Assembly: GCF_003269035.1 (NCBI RefSeq)
Contig: NZ_QLTK01000026.1
Location: 42,529 to 106,528, forward strand
Source: Paraburkholderia bryophila
GTDB taxonomy: Bacteria > Pseudomonadota > Gammaproteobacteria > Burkholderiales > Burkholderiaceae
Direction: 5' to 3'
DNA: 64,000 nucleotides
The position numbers were made by a program, and so were the translations under genes. Of this stretch, positions 17,227 to 25,535 are shown piece by piece; position 1 is the first letter of the stretch, and the number at the start of each line of letters is the position of its first letter. Below the pieces are notes generated by a model. The model searched no databases. It saw only the letters and a list, made by a program, of their open reading frames with translations, and was not told the DNA's origin.

Positions 17227-18537
17227 ATGACCGACATTTCCGTAGTATCTGCCGGCGCGCCGCCGATGCTCCAAGGCTATCCGCGCAACGACGGTCGCAA
17301 GGGCATTCGCAACGTGGTCGCGGTGGCGTATCTGGTTGAATGCGCGCATCACGTCGCGCGTGAAATCGTTACGCAGTTCCGCGAACCGCTCGACGCGTTC
17401 GACGATCCTTCCGCCGGGCGCGAACCGCCGGTGCATCTGATCGGCTTTCCCGGCTGCTATCCGAACAGCTATGCGGAGACGATGCTGGAACGGTTGACCA
17501 CGCATCCCAACGTGGGCGCCGTCCTGTTCGTGTCGCTCGGGTGCGAGAGCATGAACAAGCATTATCTGGTGGACGTGGTGCGCGCGAGCGGCCGTCCGGT
17601 CGAAGTGCTGACGATCCAGGAAAAGGGCGGCACGCGCAGCACGATTCAATATGGCGTCGACTGGATTCGCGGCGTGCGCGAACAACTCGCCGCGCAACCG
17701 AAAGTACCGATGGCGCTGAGCGAACTGGTGATCGGCACGATTTGCGGCGGCTCGGACGGCACCAGCGGCATCACGGCGAACCCAGCGGTGGGGCGCGCGT
17801 TCGATCATCTGATCGATGCGGGCGCAACCTGTATCTTCGAAGAAACCGGCGAGCTGGTGGGTTGCGAGTTTCATATGAAGACGCGTGCGGCGCGGCCGGA
17901 ACTCGGCGATGAAATCGTGGCCTGCGTGGCGAAGGCGGCGCGCTATTACTCGATACTCGGGCATGGCAGTTTCGCGGTCGGCAATGCGGACGGCGGCCTC
18001 ACCACGCAAGAAGAAAAATCGCTGGGCGCGTATGCGAAAAGCGGCGCGTCGCCGATTGTCGGCATTATCAAACCCGGCGATATTCCGCCGACCGGCGGCC
18101 TCTATCTGCTCGACGTGGTGCCGGACGGCGAGCCGCGCTTCGGCTTTCCCAACATTAGCGACAACGCGGAAATCGGCGAGCTGATCGCCTGCGGCGCGCA
18201 CGTGATCCTGTTCACGACCGGGCGCGGCTCGGTAGTCGGCTCGGCGATCTCGCCGGTCATCAAGGTGTGCGCGAATCCCGCGACCTATCGCAACCTCGCG
18301 GGCGACATGGACGTCGACGCGGGCCGGATTCTCGAAGGTCGCGGCACGCTCGACGAAGTGGGCCGCGAAGTGTTCGAGCAAACAATCGCGGTATCGCGCG
18401 GCGCGGCGTCGAAATCGGAGACGCTCGGGCATCAGGAATTCATCCTGACTTACAAGACGTTCGAGCCGGTTGGGCCGGCGTGCTTGCCGTCGGGTGCCGC
18501 GCCGGTGCATCGGGTCGTCGCGATCGAATCACACTGA
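17227..18537 (+). CDS. UxaA-family dehydratase, catalytic subunit (probable L-fuconate dehydratase)
   Basis: Catalytic part of an altronate/galactarate dehydratase-type enzyme, 436 aa, metal- or Fe-S-dependent. Visible family motifs: GYPRNDGRKGIRN at the start, the cysteine-containing FPGCYPNS and SLGCESMNKH, the ICGGSDGTSGITANPAVG signature and IFEETGEL, then FTTGRGSVVGSAISPVIKVCANP near the C-terminus. The ATG at 17227 is preferred to an upstream GTG at 17206. Canonical L-fuconate dehydratases belong to the enolase superfamily, so this would be a non-homologous replacement; the substrate is inferred from the neighbouring genes. Confidence 0.85.
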   Translation: MTDISVVSAGAPPMLQGYPRNDGRKGIRNVVAVAYLVECAHHVAREIVTQFREPLDAFDDPSAGREPPVHLIGFPGCYPNSYAETMLERLTTHPNVGAVLFVSLGCESMNKHYLVDVVRASGRPVEVLTIQEKGGTRSTIQYGVDWIRGVREQLAAQPKVPMALSELVIGTICGGSDGTSGITANPAVGRAFDHLIDAGATCIFEETGELVGCEFHMKTRAARPELGDEIVACVAKAARYYSILGHGSFAVGNADGGLTTQEEKSLGAYAKSGASPIVGIIKPGDIPPTGGLYLLDVVPDGEPRFGFPNISDNAEIGELIACGAHVILFTTGRGSVVGSAISPVIKVCANPATYRNLAGDMDVDAGRILEGRGTLDEVGREVFEQTIAVSRGAASKSETLGHQEFILTYKTFEPVGPACLPSGAAPVHRVVAIESH

Positions 18538-18605
18538 GCGCCTGCCAGCCTGCGGGCAAATCTTGCCCGCCCATGTTAAAACGTAAAAAACAGGAGACGC
18601 GCTCC

Positions 18606-19646
18606 ATGACGGCAACGATCGGTTCGAAGATCGGGCAGCGGCGCCGCATCGGTCGCGGTGCGCTGCAAGTGAGTGGCTTGGGACTCGGCACGGCGCCGCT
18701 CGGCGGCCTTTACCGCGATCTATCCGACGCAGAAGCCCACGCAACGATTGCCGCCGCGTGGGACGCCGGTGTGCGCTATTTCGACACCGCGCCGCACTAT
18801 GGCAACACGAAGGCCGAGCATCGTCTGGGCGACGTGTTGCGCCGTTATCCACGCAGCGAATACGTATTGTCGACCAAGGTCGGGCGCCGCTTTGTGCCGC
18901 GCACCACGCCGTTCGACGATAAGGAAGGCTGGCAAAATCCGCTGCCCTTCGAAGCGATTTACGACTACACCTACGACGGCATTCTGCGGTCGTTCGAAGA
19001 TAGCCAGCAGCGTCTCGGCATTGTCGAGATCGATATGCTGCTGGTGCACGACATTGGCCGCATGACGCATGGCGACAATCATCCGCATTACTGGCGGCAA
19101 TTGACTGAAGGCGGCGGCTTCCGCGCGTTGGACACGCTGCGCTCGTCGGGTGCGATCAAGGCCGTCGGGCTCGGCGTCAACGAAGGCGCGGTAATACTCG
19201 ATGCGATGGCCGAGTTCGATATTGATTGCGCGCTGCTCGCGGGCCGTTATACGCTGCTCGAGCAGACCACACTCGACGATCTCTTGCCGGCATGTGAAAC
19301 GCGCGGCGTCAGCATCCTGTTAGGCGGCGCGTTCAACTCGGGCATTCTGGCGCGCGGCGTCGAGGGCGATCTGAAATTCAACTACGGCACAGCGCCGCGC
19401 GAAGTCATCGAGCGCGTCGCGCGGCTGGAAACCGTGTGCCGCGCCCATGGCGTGCCGCTTGCTGCCGCAGCCCTGCAGTTTCCGTATGCGCACCCGGCGG
19501 TCGCCACCGTGTTGACCGGCGCGCGCAGTGCCGACGAATTGCGCGAGAACGTCGCGTCGTTCGAGCAGCCGATCCCCGCCGCGTTGTGGTCCGCGTTGCG
19601 CGGCGAAGGCTTGCTCGACGGCCGCGCGCCCGCGCCCGAGGACTAA
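18606..19646 (+). CDS. Aldo/keto reductase, probable L-fucose 1-dehydrogenase
   Basis: NAD(P)-dependent sugar dehydrogenase of 346 aa, close in pattern to D-threo-aldose 1-dehydrogenase (which oxidises L-fucose to the lactone). The AKR catalytic tetrad is complete: Asp60 and Tyr65 in YFDTAPHYG, Lys91 in STKVGR and His148 in LLVHDI. The start ATG has AGGAGA 10 bases upstream, 68 bp after the dehydratase. In the proposed pathway it makes L-fucono-lactone, the substrate of the next gene product. The frame is open far upstream but only this start has a ribosome site. Confidence 0.88.
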   Translation: MTATIGSKIGQRRRIGRGALQVSGLGLGTAPLGGLYRDLSDAEAHATIAAAWDAGVRYFDTAPHYGNTKAEHRLGDVLRRYPRSEYVLSTKVGRRFVPRTTPFDDKEGWQNPLPFEAIYDYTYDGILRSFEDSQQRLGIVEIDMLLVHDIGRMTHGDNHPHYWRQLTEGGGFRALDTLRSSGAIKAVGLGVNEGAVILDAMAEFDIDCALLAGRYTLLEQTTLDDLLPACETRGVSILLGGAFNSGILARGVEGDLKFNYGTAPREVIERVARLETVCRAHGVPLAAAALQFPYAHPAVATVLTGARSADELRENVASFEQPIPAALWSALRGEGLLDGRAPAPED

Positions 19647-19653
19647 TCTGACG

Positions 19654-20484
19654 ATGGCTATCGATGCCCACCAGCACTATTGGGATCCCGCTCGCGGCGA
19701 CTACGAATGGCTGACGCCGGAATTGAAGCTGTTGTACCGTCCGTTCGGACCGGCGGATCTCAAACCGTTGCGCGAACGCGCGGGCATCGAGCGAACGGTG
19801 GTGGTGCAGGCCGCGCCGACCATCGACGAAACGCGTTATCTGCTGGACCTCGCGCGACACGAGCCGTCTATTGCCGGGGTGGTTGGCTGGGTGCCGTTGC
19901 TGTTGCCCACCGCACCCGCGCTAATCGGAGCGCTCGCGCACGAGCCGAAATTCAAAGGCGTGCGGCCGATGCTGCAGGATTTGCCGGACGACACGTGGAT
20001 CGCCAATCCCGATCTCGCCCCGGCGATCGACGCACTGGTCGAACACGATCTGAGCTTCGACGCGCTGATCTACGCCCGTCACGTCGAGCATTTCGAGACC
20101 TTCGCGACGCGTTTTCCGGCGCTGCGCATCGTGGTCGATCATGGCGCGAAGCCGCCGATCCGCTACGGCCGTGCGGGCTACGCGGGGTGGGCCGACGCGA
20201 TCACGCGGCTGGCGGCGTTGCCGAACGTGCAATGCAAGCTGTCGGGACTCGTCACCGAGGCGTCGCTTGGCTGGACCGAAGAGACGCTGCGGCCCTATGT
20301 CGAGCATCTGCTGAAGTCGTTCGGTCCGGGTCGCCTGATGTGGGGCAGCGACTGGCCGGTGCTCGATCTGAACGGCGATTATTTGCTGTGGCATTCGGTG
20401 GCGATCACCTTGCTCGCGTCGTTGAGCGACGACGAACGCGAGGCGGTGTTCGGCGGCAATGCCACGGCGTTTTACCGGTTGTGA
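19654..20484 (+). CDS. Amidohydrolase, probable L-fuconolactonase
   Basis: Metal-dependent hydrolase of 276 aa in the COG3618 branch of the amidohydrolase superfamily. The N-terminal metal-binding HxH is His6/His8 in DAHQHYWDP; a second conserved His is in RIVVDHGAKPP, and the C-terminal catalytic Asp is in LMWGSDWPVL. This branch includes L-fuconolactonase and L-rhamnono-lactonase, which open sugar lactones. It starts 7 bp after the dehydrogenase gene, which supports the lactone as substrate. The frame continues upstream, but ATG 19654 gives the exact family N-terminus. Confidence 0.88.
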   Translation: MAIDAHQHYWDPARGDYEWLTPELKLLYRPFGPADLKPLRERAGIERTVVVQAAPTIDETRYLLDLARHEPSIAGVVGWVPLLLPTAPALIGALAHEPKFKGVRPMLQDLPDDTWIANPDLAPAIDALVEHDLSFDALIYARHVEHFETFATRFPALRIVVDHGAKPPIRYGRAGYAGWADAITRLAALPNVQCKLSGLVTEASLGWTEETLRPYVEHLLKSFGPGRLMWGSDWPVLDLNGDYLLWHSVAITLLASLSDDEREAVFGGNATAFYRL

Positions 20485-20534
20485 ACCGACCAAGCGAAGC
20501 GAAACGAGACAAGCCCATTCAACTGGAGTCGTAG

Positions 20535-21278
20535 ATGACACAAAGACTGGCTGGCAAGACGGCCCTGATCACCGCGGCGGGACAAGGCATCGGCCTCGCC
20601 ACCGCCGAACTGTTCGCCCGCGAAGGCGCGCGCGTGATTGCGACGGATATCCGCATCGAGGGGCTCGCCGGCAAGCCGGTCGAGGCGCGCCGGCTCGACG
20701 TGCTCGACGGTGCGGCGATCCAGGCGCTGGCCGCCGAGCTCGGCCCGATCGACGTGCTGTTCAACTGCGCGGGCTTCGTGCATGCGGGCAATATTCTCGA
20801 ATGCAGCGAGGGGGATTGGGACTTTGCCTTCGACCTTAACGCGAAAGCCATGTACCGGATGATCCGCGCGTTCCTGCCGGCCATGCTGGAGAAAGGCGGC
20901 GGGTCGATCATCAATATGTCGTCGGCGGCGTCGAGCGTGAAGGGCGTGCCGAACCGCTTTGCGTACAGCGCGTCGAAGGCGGCGGTGATCGGCTTGACCA
21001 AGTCGGTCGCGGCAGACTTCATTACGCGTGGTGTACGCTGTAACGCGATTTGCCCGGGCACGGTGGCTTCGCCGTCGCTCGAACAGCGAATCGTCGCGCA
21101 GGCCCAGGCGCAGGGCGCGACGCTGGATGCCGTGCAGGCCGCCTTCGTCGCGCGTCAGCCGATGGGCCGCATCGGCAAGCCGGAAGAAATCGCCGCGTTG
21201 GCGCTGTATCTCGCGTCCGACGAATCGTCGTTCACCACGGGCCACGCGCACGTGATCGACGGCGGCTGGTCGAACTGA
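20535..21278 (+). CDS. SDR oxidoreductase, probable 2-keto-3-deoxy-L-fuconate dehydrogenase
   Basis: Short-chain dehydrogenase of 247 aa. The cofactor motif TAAGQGIG is at residues 13-20, NCAG at 77-80, catalytic Ser at about 130 and Tyr144/Lys148 in YSASK; the C-terminal HVIDGGWSN is usual. The N-terminal Asp38 (IATDIR) suggests NAD preference. In the oxidative fucose pathway an SDR oxidises 2-keto-3-deoxy-L-fuconate to the 2,4-diketo acid, which the next enzyme cleaves. It lies between the lactonase and hydrolase genes, so this role fits best. Confidence 0.88.
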   Translation: MTQRLAGKTALITAAGQGIGLATAELFAREGARVIATDIRIEGLAGKPVEARRLDVLDGAAIQALAAELGPIDVLFNCAGFVHAGNILECSEGDWDFAFDLNAKAMYRMIRAFLPAMLEKGGGSIINMSSAASSVKGVPNRFAYSASKAAVIGLTKSVAADFITRGVRCNAICPGTVASPSLEQRIVAQAQAQGATLDAVQAAFVARQPMGRIGKPEEIAALALYLASDESSFTTGHAHVIDGGWSN

Positions 21279-21339
21279 CGCAAACCGACACGCACGGATT
21301 GACGAACCGAACACCCTTGAACGATAGGAAAGTGCAACG

Positions 21340-22188
21340 ATGAAACTGCTTCGTTATGGGCCGAAAGGCCAGGAAAAGCCGGGCTTGCTCGACGCGCAAG
21401 GCAAGATTCGCGATCTGTCCGGCGTGGTCGCCGATATCGACGGTGCGGTGTTGACCGATGAAGGTCTGGCGAAACTGCGCGCGCTCGATCCGGCGTCGCT
21501 GCCGGTGGTGGAAGGCAACCCGCGCATGGGGCCGTGCGTCGGCAAGATCGGCAAGTTCATCTGCATCGGGTTGAATTACGCGGATCACGCGGCAGAATCG
21601 AATTTGCCGGTGCCGGCCGAGCCGGTCATCTTCAACAAGTGGACGAGCGCAATCAGCGGTCCGGACGACGATGTCGAAATTCCGCGCGGTTCGAAGAAGA
21701 CCGATTGGGAAGTCGAACTGGGCGTGGTGATCGGCAAGGCCGCGAAATACGTCGACGAAGCCAACGCGCTCGACTACGTCGCCGGTTATTGCGTGATCAA
21801 CGACGTGTCGGAACGCGAATGGCAGATCGAACGCGGCGGCACGTGGGACAAGGGCAAGGGCTTCGACACGTTCGGCCCGATCGGTCCGTGGGTCGTCACG
21901 CGCGACGAAGTGGCCGATCCGCAGAATCTGAGCTTGTGGCTCGAGGTGGACGGTCACCGCTATCAGAACGGCAGCACGAAGACGATGGTGTTCGGCGTTG
22001 CCAAGCTGGTGTCGTACGTATCGCAGTGCATGAGCCTGCAACCGGGCGACGTGATCTCGACCGGCACGCCGCCGGGGGTGGGCATGGGCGTGAAGCCGAA
22101 TCCGGTGTATCTGAAGCCGGGCCAGACGATCCGCCTGGGTATCGAAGGTCTCGGCGAGCAGACGCAAAAGACTTACGCGGCGGAGTGA
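21340..22188 (+). CDS. FAH-family hydrolase, probable 2,4-diketo-3-deoxy-L-fuconate hydrolase
   Basis: Fumarylacetoacetate hydrolase family enzyme of 282 aa that cleaves a C-C bond in a 2,4-diketo acid, giving pyruvate and L-lactate if the substrate is 2,4-diketo-3-deoxy-L-fuconate. Seen: FICIGLNYADHAAES (substrate/metal site), the acidic metal ligand region DWEVELGVVIGK, the GYCVINDVSERE helix and STGTPPGVGMG near the C-terminus. It starts 61 bp after the SDR gene with GATAGGAAAG upstream and is the last gene of the operon, followed by a strong terminator. Confidence 0.9.
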   Translation: MKLLRYGPKGQEKPGLLDAQGKIRDLSGVVADIDGAVLTDEGLAKLRALDPASLPVVEGNPRMGPCVGKIGKFICIGLNYADHAAESNLPVPAEPVIFNKWTSAISGPDDDVEIPRGSKKTDWEVELGVVIGKAAKYVDEANALDYVAGYCVINDVSEREWQIERGGTWDKGKGFDTFGPIGPWVVTRDEVADPQNLSLWLEVDGHRYQNGSTKTMVFGVAKLVSYVSQCMSLQPGDVISTGTPPGVGMGVKPNPVYLKPGQTIRLGIEGLGEQTQKTYAAE

Positions 22189-22261
22189 GTCGCGCAGCAG
22201 GTTTTGGCTTCGCGCCGCGGGCGCGAGCAGAAGCCTGAGCAGCAGCGTAATCAGAAAGTAG

Positions 22262-22302
22262 AAAGGCCGTTCCGGTGTCAAGCCGGAACGGCCTTTGTTT
22301 TT
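22262..22302 (+). terminator. Terminator of the fucose operon
   Basis: A 14-bp perfect stem (22262-22275 with 22283-22296), a 7-base loop and the T-rich tail TTTGTTTTT close the nine-gene operon. It also separates it from the convergent thioesterase. Confidence 0.92.
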
Positions 22303-22336
22303 GTCTTTATCGTCCTGGCGCGGAAGGCCTGAGTTC

Positions 22337-22771
22337 TTATGCCGCCGGCTCGTGCTCGCCCGACTCGCCGATGCGGTTGATCGTGCCCTGCGCCACGGCG
22401 ACCAGCTTCTCGCGGTCGCCATCCATCACATAGATGTTGCACTGGCAGGTCGCCTGGGAGCGCCCCGCGAACACCACCTTGGCCCGCGCGATCAGCGTGC
22501 CGTTCACCACCGGACGCAGATAGTTGATCTTGAACTCGCCGGTGACCACCCTCGGCCCCAGCGACAGCGCGCCGGCAAACGTCAGCGCGTTATCGGCAAG
22601 GTAGCTGATGACCCCGCCATGCACGAAGCCGTGCTGTTGCCGCAATTCGTCGCGGATCGGCAGGCACAACGTCAACTCGTTGGTCGCCGTGTGCATCAAC
22701 TCGGCGCCCAGCAGCATGCTGAACGGCTGGGCATGCAGCGCGCCGCGCGCCCGGTCGAGGAGGTCGGTCAT
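22337..22771 (-). CDS. PaaI-family hotdog thioesterase
   Basis: Cytoplasmic acyl-CoA thioesterase of 144 aa with a single hotdog fold. The family signature HGGVISYLADNALTFAG (around residue 60) includes the conserved HGG and acidic catalytic residue on the hotdog helix; LRPVVNGTLIARAKVV forms the following strands. ATG 22771 has AAGGA 8 bases upstream in the transcript, so the 30-residue longer frame is rejected. The acyl-CoA substrate is unknown. It is monocistronic. Confidence 0.85.
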   Translation of the reverse strand: MTDLLDRARGALHAQPFSMLLGAELMHTATNELTLCLPIRDELRQQHGFVHGGVISYLADNALTFAGALSLGPRVVTGEFKINYLRPVVNGTLIARAKVVFAGRSQATCQCNIYVMDGDREKLVAVAQGTINRIGESGEHEPAA

Positions 22772-22969
22772 CGTGATTCCTTGGGGCGAGGTCCGCCGTG
22801 AAATCCGCACGGGAGTGCGTTGTGCAGTCCCTACCCACTCTAGGAAGCGCTGACGCGTCACGTCAAGGTGAATCGGAAAGATATACGCGGCATTGTTGCG
22901 AAAAATGACCGGAATTACGGAGTTGGGCGATGAAACGGGGTGGTAAGGCGATCTTTGCCGACATTGATC

Positions 22970-22996
22970 TCAAGCAAAGTTCCGCCTTGCCGTTAA
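22970..22996 (+). promoter_or_regulatory. Candidate sigma-28 promoter of the chemoreceptor gene
   Basis: TCAA (22970-22973), a 15-bp spacer and GCCGTTAA (22989-22996) match the flagellar sigma factor FliA pattern (TAAA-N15-GCCGATAA) at most positions. It is 43 bp before the ATG at 23040. The same core followed by CCCTGA occurs before the other chemoreceptor in this window. Confidence 0.65.
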
Positions 22997-23039
22997 CCCT
23001 GACGTAGCTCCCGTCATTCTTTGCTTTCAGGTGTCCACG

Positions 23040-24662
23040 ATGTTCAGCAAGATCAAGGTCGCATCCGGCCTGTTATGTGTTCTGGCCGCGTTCTGCGTTT
23101 TTCAGCTGGTTACGGTGGGATTGGGGTTCTGGTCGCTCACGCGCACTCATGACGACGTCGGCGATCTGTCGAATATCGCGTTGAAGCAGGTCGACGCGGT
23201 CAATGAAACGACCCAGCGTCTGATGGATGCGCGAATCAACCTGTCGCGCGCGGGTACCCGCATGGTGCGCGGCGGCGGCGAGCCGACCGACATCGTGCAG
23301 CACGCCCGCGAACAGCTCACGGCTGCGGATCAGTCTTTCGCCGCCTTCATGGGCGCGGAAAAGACCAGCGACGAGAACAGCGCGCGCGCGGCCGCCTTGG
23401 CCGACCGGTATAAAAAGCTCCACGACGCGTTGGCGGAACTCGTGCAGTTTCTCGATGGCAACAATATTCAGGCGTTCCTTGATCAGCCGACCCAGTCGTT
23501 CCAGGACGCTTACCTCGTCGAGTCGCACAACTTCGTGCAATTCGGCAACGCCGCCAGCCGTGCGTCGCTCGATTCGATCGATACGCGCATGGCCATGTTC
23601 CGCGGCGTGAGCCTCGCGATCCTGGTGCTGCTGGTGGTGGGCACCGCCGCCGTCTACGCGGCGCTGCGTCGGGGCGTGGTGGCGCCGCTGGAAGAAGCGG
23701 GGCGCCACTTCGACCGGATCGCGCAGGGTCGCCTCGACCAGCCGATTGCGTCGCGCGGTACCAACGAAATCGGCCGGCTGTTCTCGGGCCTCGCCAAGAT
23801 GCAGGCGAGCGTCGCGCGCACCGTGCAGACCGTGCGTGAATCCGCCGACTCGATCCACCTCGGCGCCGACGAAATCGCGACCGGCAACGCCGATCTGTCG
23901 GCCCGCACCGAAAACCAGGCCGCCTCGCTGGAAGAAACCGCGTCGAGCATGGAAGAACTGACGGCCACCGTGCGCCAGAACGCCGATCATGCCCGCGAAG
24001 CCAACTCGCTGGCAGAAACCGCGCTGGAGGCGACCTCGCGCGGCAGCGAAGTGGTCAACCAGGTGGTCGACAAGATGCGCGGCATTGCGCAGAGCTCGGA
24101 CAAGATCGCGGAAATCATTTCGGTGATCGACGGCATTGCGTTCCAGACCAACATCCTCGCGCTCAACGCGGCCGTGGAAGCGGCGCGCGCGGGCGAGCAG
24201 GGCCGTGGGTTCGCCGTGGTGGCCGGCGAGGTGCGCGGCCTCGCGCAGCGCAGCGCGCAGTCGGCGAAGGAAATCAAGACGCTGATCAGCGAGTCGGTCG
24301 CCGAGATTCAGGGCGGCTCGACGCTGGTCGAGCATGCGGGCGAGGCGATGAGCAACGTGTCCGCCTCGATTTCCCGTGTCACGCAGATGATGGCGGAGAT
24401 CAGCGCGTCGTCGCTCGAGCAGAGCACCGGGATCGAGCAGGTCAACCAGGCGGTCGTGCAGATGGATGAGATGACGCAGCAGAACGCGGCGCTAGTCGAA
24501 CAGGCTGCGGCGGCAGCAGCTTCGTTGCATCAGCAGACGCAACAATTGAAGCAGGCCGTTTCAGTGTTCGAAATTTCGGAGACTGTGTTGCGCACGCAAC
24601 ATTTCGACGACATGCGAGGGCAAACCGGCGACATGACGCTATCTGGCTTGCGCGCAATTTAA
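23040..24662 (+). CDS. Methyl-accepting chemotaxis protein, four-helix-bundle sensor
   Basis: Inner-membrane chemoreceptor of 540 aa, Tsr/Tar architecture. TM1 is near the N-terminus (VASGLLCVLAAFCVFQLVTV); the periplasmic part (about 35-185) is helical like a four-helix-bundle ligand domain; TM2 is around 190-212 (SLAILVLLVVGTAAVYAAL). HAMP follows, then the long methylated coiled coil with the hairpin tip IDGIAFQTNILALNAAVEAA, which contacts CheA/CheW. ATG 23040 is preferred to GTG 23031. It lies behind a sigma-28-like promoter and ahead of a terminator, so it is a single-gene unit of the motility regulon. The ligand is unknown. Confidence 0.93.
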   Translation: MFSKIKVASGLLCVLAAFCVFQLVTVGLGFWSLTRTHDDVGDLSNIALKQVDAVNETTQRLMDARINLSRAGTRMVRGGGEPTDIVQHAREQLTAADQSFAAFMGAEKTSDENSARAAALADRYKKLHDALAELVQFLDGNNIQAFLDQPTQSFQDAYLVESHNFVQFGNAASRASLDSIDTRMAMFRGVSLAILVLLVVGTAAVYAALRRGVVAPLEEAGRHFDRIAQGRLDQPIASRGTNEIGRLFSGLAKMQASVARTVQTVRESADSIHLGADEIATGNADLSARTENQAASLEETASSMEELTATVRQNADHAREANSLAETALEATSRGSEVVNQVVDKMRGIAQSSDKIAEIISVIDGIAFQTNILALNAAVEAARAGEQGRGFAVVAGEVRGLAQRSAQSAKEIKTLISESVAEIQGGSTLVEHAGEAMSNVSASISRVTQMMAEISASSLEQSTGIEQVNQAVVQMDEMTQQNAALVEQAAAAAASLHQQTQQLKQAVSVFEISETVLRTQHFDDMRGQTGDMTLSGLRAI

Positions 24663-24709
24663 GCGCCACGGCGCTCCGAAGCGCTCAAAAATAAAGCATC
24701 AGACAAAAG

Positions 24710-24742
24710 AAAATGGCCCGCCGAAGCGGGCCATTTTGCATC
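24710..24742. terminator. Bidirectional terminator between chemoreceptor and cold shock genes
   Basis: A 12-bp perfect stem (24710-24721 with 24726-24737) with a 4-base loop has T-rich sequence on both strands (ATTTTGC forward, ATTTTCTTTTG reverse). It serves the two convergent genes. Confidence 0.88.
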
Positions 24743-24784
24743 AGACGCAAGCGCCTAAGGGTGCCTCAAAGTACCTGAAGGTAC

Positions 24785-24988
24785 TTAGGCCGGCTGGATG
24801 TTCGCAGCCTGCTTGCCCTTCGGGCCTTGCTTAACTTCGAACGTCACTTTCTGGTTTTCCTGCAGGGACTTGAAGCCGCTGCCTTGAACTTCCGAAAAGT
24901 GCGCAAACAGGTCTTCGCCGCCGTCGTCCGGCGTGATGAAGCCAAAGCCCTTTGCATCGTTAAACCACTTCACAGTACCTGTTGCCAT
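24785..24988 (-). CDS. Cold shock domain protein (CspA family)
   Basis: Small nucleic-acid chaperone of 67 aa that melts RNA structure. The complete cold shock domain is present: GTVKWFNDAKGFGFITPDDG contains RNP1 (KGFGFI), and DLFAHFS is RNP2. The start is ATG 24988; ten extra residues from 25018 are not family-like. The upstream 200 bp on the minus strand hold no gene and may form the structured 5' leader that regulates many csp genes, but no specific leader fold was identified. Whether it is cold-inducible or constitutive cannot be told. Confidence 0.95.
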   Translation of the reverse strand: MATGTVKWFNDAKGFGFITPDDGGEDLFAHFSEVQGSGFKSLQENQKVTFEVKQGPKGKQAANIQPA

Positions 24989-25206
24989 TTTTGATCCAAT
25001 AAATGTTGTGTGTTGCATTCGCGACCGCTATTTCTCAACGTGAGATCGAGCGCGAAGTACGAGTTGTATCACGTCTTTATGATGGACGCCAATCAACCAG
25101 TATTCGGGTATTCCCCCGCTCGGGCCCTTTTGAGGCCTGAAAAGCATTTTTAAGAGGGCTCCGCCCGGTAGGGTAAACTGTTTGTATTACTCTTCCAGGA
25201 AAAACA

Positions 25207-25482
25207 TTGACACATTATTTGCAGGAAGAACTTACGTCGTTCTGGAGTCGTTTGACCCCCTATCTGGCGATATTGGAGTCTAAATCCCCTCAAGAAGGCG
25301 CCCCGGACCCGATCGGTCGCATCACGGTAGATGCCGAAGACCGGCAGGCTTTCGCCCTCCACATCACCGATAAAAAGCCGCTCGGCGACACGTCGGACAC
25401 CCCCACCGGACACAGCGCAACTTATATGCGTTTCAAATCAGCCGACAGCGGCTGGGGTCCCTGGGAACGCGAAGCGTATTGA
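25207..25482 (+). CDS. Unrecognised 91-aa protein with TTG start
   Basis: No family recognised. The protein (MTHYLQEELTSFWSRLTPYL at its start) is acidic, has no membrane segment or signal, and ends GWGPWEREAY. The TTG at 25207 follows AGGA by 6 bases, which is the only ribosome site seen; no in-frame ATG exists before residue 70. GC content and codon use match the neighbours, and it faces away from the divergent cold shock gene about 220 bp upstream. The compact aromatic-rich C-terminus suggests a folded small domain. It is probably a conserved small cytoplasmic protein of the genus. Confidence 0.65.
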   Translation: MTHYLQEELTSFWSRLTPYLAILESKSPQEGAPDPIGRITVDAEDRQAFALHITDKKPLGDTSDTPTGHSATYMRFKSADSGWGPWEREAY

Positions 25483-25535
25483 TCGGCCGGGCGGTCGGCT
25501 TACGGGCCGATGCCCGGCAGAACGCTAGCCGCCGC

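Noticed and set aside
24989..25206. A cold-responsive RNA switch upstream of the cold shock gene
   Set aside because: Known csp genes often have structured leaders, but no cold-box or specific fold could be identified by eye.
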